Both the position numbers and the translations under genes were made by a program. The notes beneath the pieces are model-generated. The model was given only the letters and a program-made list of their open reading frames with translations. It was not told where the DNA came from and did no database searches. Shown piece by piece: positions 59,225-64,000 of a DNA stretch of 64,000 bases. Origin of the DNA: Malus domestica (taxonomy: Eukaryota > Streptophyta > Magnoliopsida > Rosales > Rosaceae); contig NC_091669.1 in NCBI RefSeq assembly GCF_042453785.1, positions 10,428,501 through 10,492,500 on the forward strand. The letters are read 5' to 3'. Positions within the stretch are counted from its first letter, which is position 1; each line of letters starts with the position of its first letter.

Positions 59225-61924
59225 TCAAATTTTGATTAGAGGTTCTTTCAACGGTAAATGAGGTAGTTGGCTTTCGGCCTCTTTATGAAATTGCTCGAAA
59301 CGAGCTTTTATTTCGCCGGGCCGAAGAAGAAGCTTAATGCGCTTCTCGGCTACTTCAATGGTAGTTTCGAAGTCTCGATTAGTTTCCTTCTGCCCTTGTA
59401 ATTCAGCCATGATTGTTGGGGTTGGCCGATCATCTCCGCTTCTTGTCGTTTCTTTCAGCTGCCATTTAGTGACCGAGACAGGCTGGGCAGCTTGTCGTCG
59501 AGCCAAACAATCTATACTCTGACGTCGACGTTTCTGGGATTTGGACAGCGCGGTATACATGCCGGTAGGAGAATTGTAGATGTACCAACGTTGATCACGT
59601 GGTTCAGGTGGCCTGAAGGTTTTTAGATTTACTGATGAGTTTGAACTACTGGAATTGCGAGAATAATAGTCCTCGTTGTAAAACGGTGTGTCAAAATCAA
59701 GGCACCGTCTGACCGATGTAGGTCCGTCTGTCTGTTTTCTTAGGCTGAGCCTATTGAATACTTTATGGCGCTGGCCTTCACTAGGTTCATTTGAAGGTTT
59801 TGCTGCAATTACCAATTGGTGTTGTGATGTTGGCATCTGCATCGGAGACAGTTTCCCCTTGGGATCGGTCAATACAACGCGTGCCTTACAATTGCTACAC
59901 AGAACTATCAGCCTGCTATTCCCATATTCACTAGAATCTGACATGGACTCGACTATGGCAGGTCCTGAGAGTTCGGTGGGTGGTGCATTAGAAAACAAGT
60001 CGATCTTGAGTCGAGGTTGGGAATCTTTCTTTAGGATCTGTGGTACCACTAGCCCATCATATTCTTCGTTGTTGTAGTTCGATATTGGTTCGACTATGGC
60101 TGGTCATGATAGCTCGGTAGGTGGCGCATTGGAAAATAGATCTATCTTGAGTCGAGGCTGGGAGCTTTGTTTTCGGATGTGCTGTACTAGGGTAAATTTG
60201 ACCTTCTTTTTTCGTTTGCTTTTGGGCAAGCGGGCATCTACCATGCCTACTGTCGCTGAAGGGAATGGATCCGTATCAACCGTCATGCGTTTTTCAGGAA
60301 ACTTTAGCTTTCCTTTGTCAATCCAACTTTGGATATCATCACGAAATACGACACAATTGTTTGTGGCATGCTTGGTCGAGTTATGATATTTACAATATGT
60401 CTTTCCTTTAAGCTCTTCGGCCGTGGGAATATTATGCCCTGGCCGAAGCTTGATGATTTTTACAGATAGCAATTGATCAAAAATCGCCTCAGCCTTTGTA
60501 ATATCAAGGGTGTAAACTTTTGAAGTCTTCGCTGTTCCTTCCGTGGTTGAGCGAATTTTGGCATCCTTGGAATTAATTTGAGTCAACGCCTTGCAAATGT
60601 ATGGTTTATCTACTACTGTCTCGGCCGCGTCCACGCTGATGTATTGAGACTTTTCGCATTCGGTCGCTGCATAACTAACTGTGGGATTTTTGTATATCGT
60701 CCCACGAGATGGGGATTTCGAGATCTTCTCTTCTCGGAGTAAATAATCATATTGCTCGACATGCTAGGCTAGTTCATACATATCTCGAAAGTTTGCCCCC
60801 AAGAACTTCTTTTTGTATTCCACATCGAGGCCATTCAGAGCGAGTCTGACAAATTCGACTTTGGGTAGAGGCACTCGGCACCAATTCCTGGTCGATTTGA
60901 ATCTGGTAAGATAATCCATTGGTGACTCATCAGATGCTTAAGCCATCCTTGCTAATGAAGAAACTGACATTTCTATCCCTGGCCGATAAAACTGCTTGTG
61001 AAATTTCTCGACCAACTCCTCCCAACTTTGGTGGAATTAGGAGGGAGGTTAATATACTAAGCAAATGCTGAGCCGGTCAACGAAAAGTTGAACAACCGTA
61101 GCTTATGAAAGTCACTATTAACATCTCCGCATTGCGCAGTAAAACGAGCCACAAGTTCCAACGAAGACAGGGACGATTCACCGGTAAAAAGGCTAAAATA
61201 TGGGATTTTGAAACCTTTAGGGTATTCGAACTGTTCCACATAAGTTGGATATGGATGGATAAATTTAGGGAACTTTGGCCATTTTTTTCATGGCCGAATC
61301 GATCATCTGTTGAACCTTGGTCATATCGATGGGTGTGGCTTCTACTCTATGGTCGGGTCTACCTGACCTACTATTCGATCCTCCTCATTTTTCAGAGTCA
61401 ATTGGCTTGAGCCGAGCATGGATTGACTTGGCCTGTACAATTGGTGACAGATTATTTCTTGGTGGCAAGTGCTGGAAAAGATCGAAAGACCTGCCGTCGC
61501 TGACCTTACTAACTAGTATTTCGAGCAATCTGGTTTGTGTCTCACTGGTACTGCGTATCAAGTCATGCAGTTTATCGATTTCTCGACTAAGCGTCTGTTC
61601 AACCGTCCGAGACTGCTCGTCAAGTCGTTTACGAAGAAACGATCTTGTTGGTGGATCAGATCCTTCACCACTATCTTCGTCATAATCCTCCACTATCCCT
61701 TCATTGAGAATGCATGTGTTTCTGTTAGGGACTTCTAGACTGCGAAGCTGACCGCCGAGATTAATTTCCCTTTCTCGACGAGTCGCGCTTATGGACTCAG
61801 GTATCACGGCGTTAAGGGGATTCTGTGCCTGTGGCACACTTTGGCCTATGTTCTGAATTGGCAAATCAGTTGTTGATTTTCCCATTGCTGTTTTCTTTTT
61901 TACTGATCGCATTTCAATTGGCAT
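59225..61924 (-). pseudogene. Gypsy gag remnant
   Basis: The minus-strand frame opens MPIEMRSVKKKTAMGKSTTD at 61924, with a helical segment (LRKRLDEQSRTVEQTLSREI). The capsid region (FHKLRLFNFSLTGSAFAY) follows near 61057-61239, then stops and shifts (61060-60640). The frame 60634-60104 contains YCKYHNSTKHATNNCVVF, a C-x2-H...H-x3-C variant knuckle typical of this lineage. 60049-59225 is Ser/Arg-rich with LLRPGEIKARFEQFHKEAES. A module SQPRLKIDLFSNAPPTELSG is encoded twice (near 60110-60170 and 59965-60030). Confidence 0.75.
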
Positions 61925-61945
61925 GAACTTCGTAGTTTAGCACTA

Positions 61946-61967
61946 GGTCCCACTGGGCGTGCTAAAA
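61946..61967 (-). promoter_or_regulatory. Primer-binding-site candidate of the gypsy element
   Basis: Read on the minus strand, the bases immediately inside the right LTR contain GCACGCCCAGTGGGACC, a sequence I recognise as lying next to 5' LTRs in related elements. The priming tRNA is not assigned. Confidence 0.55.
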
Positions 61968-63142
61968 TGTTGACCCTAAAAACTACCAAGCCTACGTGGC
62001 GCGCAGGTCGAGTAATCTATAAGCTTACTACGTCATTCGGTTGAATGCGGGGCGTGCCAACTCGTTGGCTGAGCTCGACCGAGGAGTAAAATTTGTTGAT
62101 GTTATGTTGGGTGCGCGGCTGACTTCTGCGTCTTGCGATTACGACCGAGGAAGGAACACGTCTCGGCCTCTTGGGTTTTCGAACCTGAAGACAAGGCTAC
62201 TATTCTTACGAAGTTCACGAATCGTCGTTATTGGATTCAGTCACAATGATGGTATTCGTCATAGTAAACTCACGCCGAATTGACACCAAAGTGTAAGGGC
62301 ACAAATACTCAAAGCGGATATAAGTCTTAATAGTGAACATGGTTCGGCCATCTGAATGCCGAACTCTAAATCCCACTTGAAAGTATCCAATCATAAAATA
62401 ACTCGACGTGCAATGCACCGAGCTCAGTAAGCTGTAACACCTCACTTCGCCGAGAAGGCTAATGAGATGACCTCGATCAATAAGGATTCGGAAACCCTTC
62501 TCGACCGAGACTTGGATAGGTAACCAACCGCCCTCGTCGCAGTGCTGTTGATGTCAAAGGAAGATGCTGCGAGATCGGCTGATTCTACGGCGACAGAGCT
62601 ATCTATGCCGACTGAAGATATCACTGGTTGCTTTCACAGTGCTGTTGATGCCAACGGAAGATGTGTCAGCGAAAAGAGAATAAAAAATATCAAAGTTGTT
62701 GAGAGAGTTTGCGCAGGGCAGTTGTGTGTTGAATTTGAGAGGCTTGAACAATGCACAACCTCTTCTATTTATAGCATCAAATACCCCCTAAGTAAAGTTA
62801 ATCCGAGTAGTTAAACCCTACTCGGATTAGGACTTCTTCTTCTAGTCAAACACCATCTCGAGCACTCATACTCCTATCAGGATTTTGAACCTAATCTTTC
62901 TGTCAGGCTGTATTCAAAATGTGTCTCGACCTCCTCATCTCACCGGGACTCCTTATCACTTCAGGATTTCTGTTAAACGCAGAATTTCCACGCCTCTTCC
63001 TTATCCAGACCGCTCTTTTTCTCAATGGGGCTCGACTGACTCTAATTAAGTGGCCCATGAACAAGACAACCCTTAACAATAAATCCTTCCGGGCCGAGAA
63101 TGATTCCACACTCGGCCCAAACCAATATTTTGGGCCTAAACA
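61968..63142 (-). repeat. Right (5') LTR of the gypsy element
   Basis: 1,175 bp, uninterrupted, TG...CA ends. Matches the left LTR once the nested insertion is removed. Confidence 0.85.
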
Positions 63143-63404
63143 TAAACAAATGCACATGTTAAAATTCAAACAAATCCAAAATTGTACATGTACAAGAAGC
63201 GATGAGATAAAGGATGTAAAAAAAAAAATAGATGGTTTGTAAATTGTATTATATAAGTTTATATAATTAATCGAGAGAATTTGGATCAGTGACTCAATAT
63301 CTAGTGGGCTACATTCGAAAATTAATAAAAATTACATGGAAATTTTTATATAGCTAGGGTAGCCCTTAACGTGGCTCCTCTAGTGATCACATCTTCAATA
63401 AACA

Positions 63405-63533
63405 TTATCTACATTAGGGTGAGGGTGAGCTAGCAATAATGTGAGTCAAATTCACCTTTAGCGATAATCGAACATAAGTCTTCTCATTTACAAGTGACGA
63501 GGAATACCATTAGATCGTAGTACTAAGTGACTC
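63405..63533 (-). mobile_element. tRNA-derived SINE, second copy
   Basis: On the minus strand it begins GAGTCACTTAGTACTACGAT, then CTAATGGTATTCC and a worn B box (TGTTCGATTATC), followed by GGTGAATTTGACTCACATTA. This matches the plus-strand copy at 46483. Target duplication not determined. Confidence 0.65.
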
Positions 63534-63858
63534 TTTTTTTCTTCTTCTTAAAAGACTAATATATGTACCATTTTAATTAATCCTAGTACAATTTTATCAG
63601 TTGGAGTCTGACGCAGTTTAGGGCTGACTCCGACTAGAGACTTACTATTATGCACTCCGCAATGAGACTCGAAGGTCGAAATCCAAGTTGTTTTGTAACA
63701 AATTTAAAAAGTTTACTTGGCACCCGTGATCTATGAATCATAGACTATGATCGTATTGGGGCTAACTCGAATTACTGCATGCCATAATGAAGCTTTATAA
63801 GAGTAGAATTTGCATTCCCGTAATGCAAATTGCGCATCTAGCAGACACTGAATGGCAA

Positions 63859-63960
63859 GGTTTAAGATTAGGGTTTTTTTGGTAGATGGGTTTAAGATTA
63901 GTGTTTTTTTGGTTGATGGGTTTAAGATTAGTGTTGTTTTGGTTGATGGGTTTAAGATTA
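63859..63960. repeat. 30-bp tandem repeat, ~3.4 copies
   Basis: GGTTTAAGATTAG(T/G)GTTTT recurs at 63859, 63889, 63919 and 63949 with few changes. Confidence 0.85.
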
Positions 63961-64000
63961 GGTGAGCGCAGTTATATATATGTTTCTACTAGAGCATATA

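Larger units (their letters stand above)
50021..63142 (-). mobile_element. Ty3/gypsy (Tat-like) element, decayed, with antisense PMD gene
   Basis: Terminal repeats at 50021-53018 (enlarged by a nested solo LTR) and 61968-63142 both run from TGTTGACCCTAAAAACTACC to GGGCCTAAACA. Flanks TAAAT (50016-50020) and TAAAC (63143-63147) fit a target duplication with one change. Polarity is minus: beside the right LTR is a primer-site-like stretch (61946-61967), and beside the left LTR a purine tract on the minus strand (53019-53032, AGCGAGGGG). Order on the minus strand: LTR, gag (61924-59225), a gap where protease, RT and most of RNase H should be, integrase (58548-57152), then an antisense gene on the plus strand (53645-57065), LTR. 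All reading frames are broken. An antisense ORF between pol and the 3' LTR is a known trait of some Tat-lineage elements. Confidence 0.85.
63143..64000. other. AT-rich spacer with SINE and 30-bp repeats
   Basis: No gene seen. Contains the minus-strand SINE (63405-63533) and a tandem array (63859-63960). Confidence 0.5.

Noticed and set aside
63859..63960. Telomere-like repeat
   Set aside because: Contains TTAG/AGGGTTT-like pieces but the 30-bp unit is not TTTAGGG; an ordinary minisatellite.

Overview
The window is plant nuclear DNA. It has GT-AG introns, long AT-rich intergenic stretches, many LTR-retrotransposon, LINE, SINE and MITE copies, and host proteins that are plant-specific (FHY3/FAR1, a VQ protein, a plant-type DHHC S-acyltransferase). 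A Cassandra element carrying 5S rRNA sequence and a transposon reading frame that I associate with apple/pear repeats make a rosaceous tree, probably Maleae, the best guess. That species call is inference.

Layout. 1.0-1.7 kb: intact Cassandra TRIM. 2.4-4.8 kb (+): intronless 810-aa acidic coiled-coil protein of unknown function. 7.3-12.8 kb (-): nine-exon DHHC protein S-acyltransferase, PAT19/PAT20 type, with a solo LTR in an intron. 16.4-21.6 kb (+): FHY3. 23.8-28.3 kb (+): FAR1. 29.6-32.5 kb (+): a third, broken FAR1-family copy. 22.8-23.7 and 33-38.5 kb: intergenic DNA with hairpin MITEs. 38.6-43.4 kb: a non-autonomous retroelement block with a 226-aa ORF and nested direct repeats, followed by a 5'-truncated RTE LINE. 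45.1-45.9 kb (+): VQ-motif protein, VQ22/JAV1 type. 46-49.2 kb: MITEs, SINEs and a minus-strand TRIM. 50.0-63.1 kb (-): a decayed Ty3/gypsy element with ~1.18-kb LTRs, gag and integrase remnants, an antisense intron-containing plant-mobile-domain (PMD) gene, and a 1.8-kb solo LTR nested in its left LTR. 63.1-64 kb: SINE and a 30-bp tandem repeat.

How the genes relate. PAT, FHY3/FAR1 and VQ are also neighbours in Arabidopsis as I remember the loci (PAT20-FHY3-VQ22 at At3g22180/170/160 and PAT19-FAR1 at At4g15080/090), so this is a conserved block. Here FHY3 and FAR1 sit head-to-tail in one block with a third decayed copy, instead of on two chromosomes. FHY3 and FAR1 are domesticated MULE transposases acting as phytochrome A transcription factors. 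The published binding core CACGCGC occurs upstream of FHY3 (twice), FAR1 and the broken copy, which suggests auto- or cross-regulation. Both intact genes end in a series of phase-0 mini-exons, three of exactly 69 nt encoding one repeated 23-residue motif.
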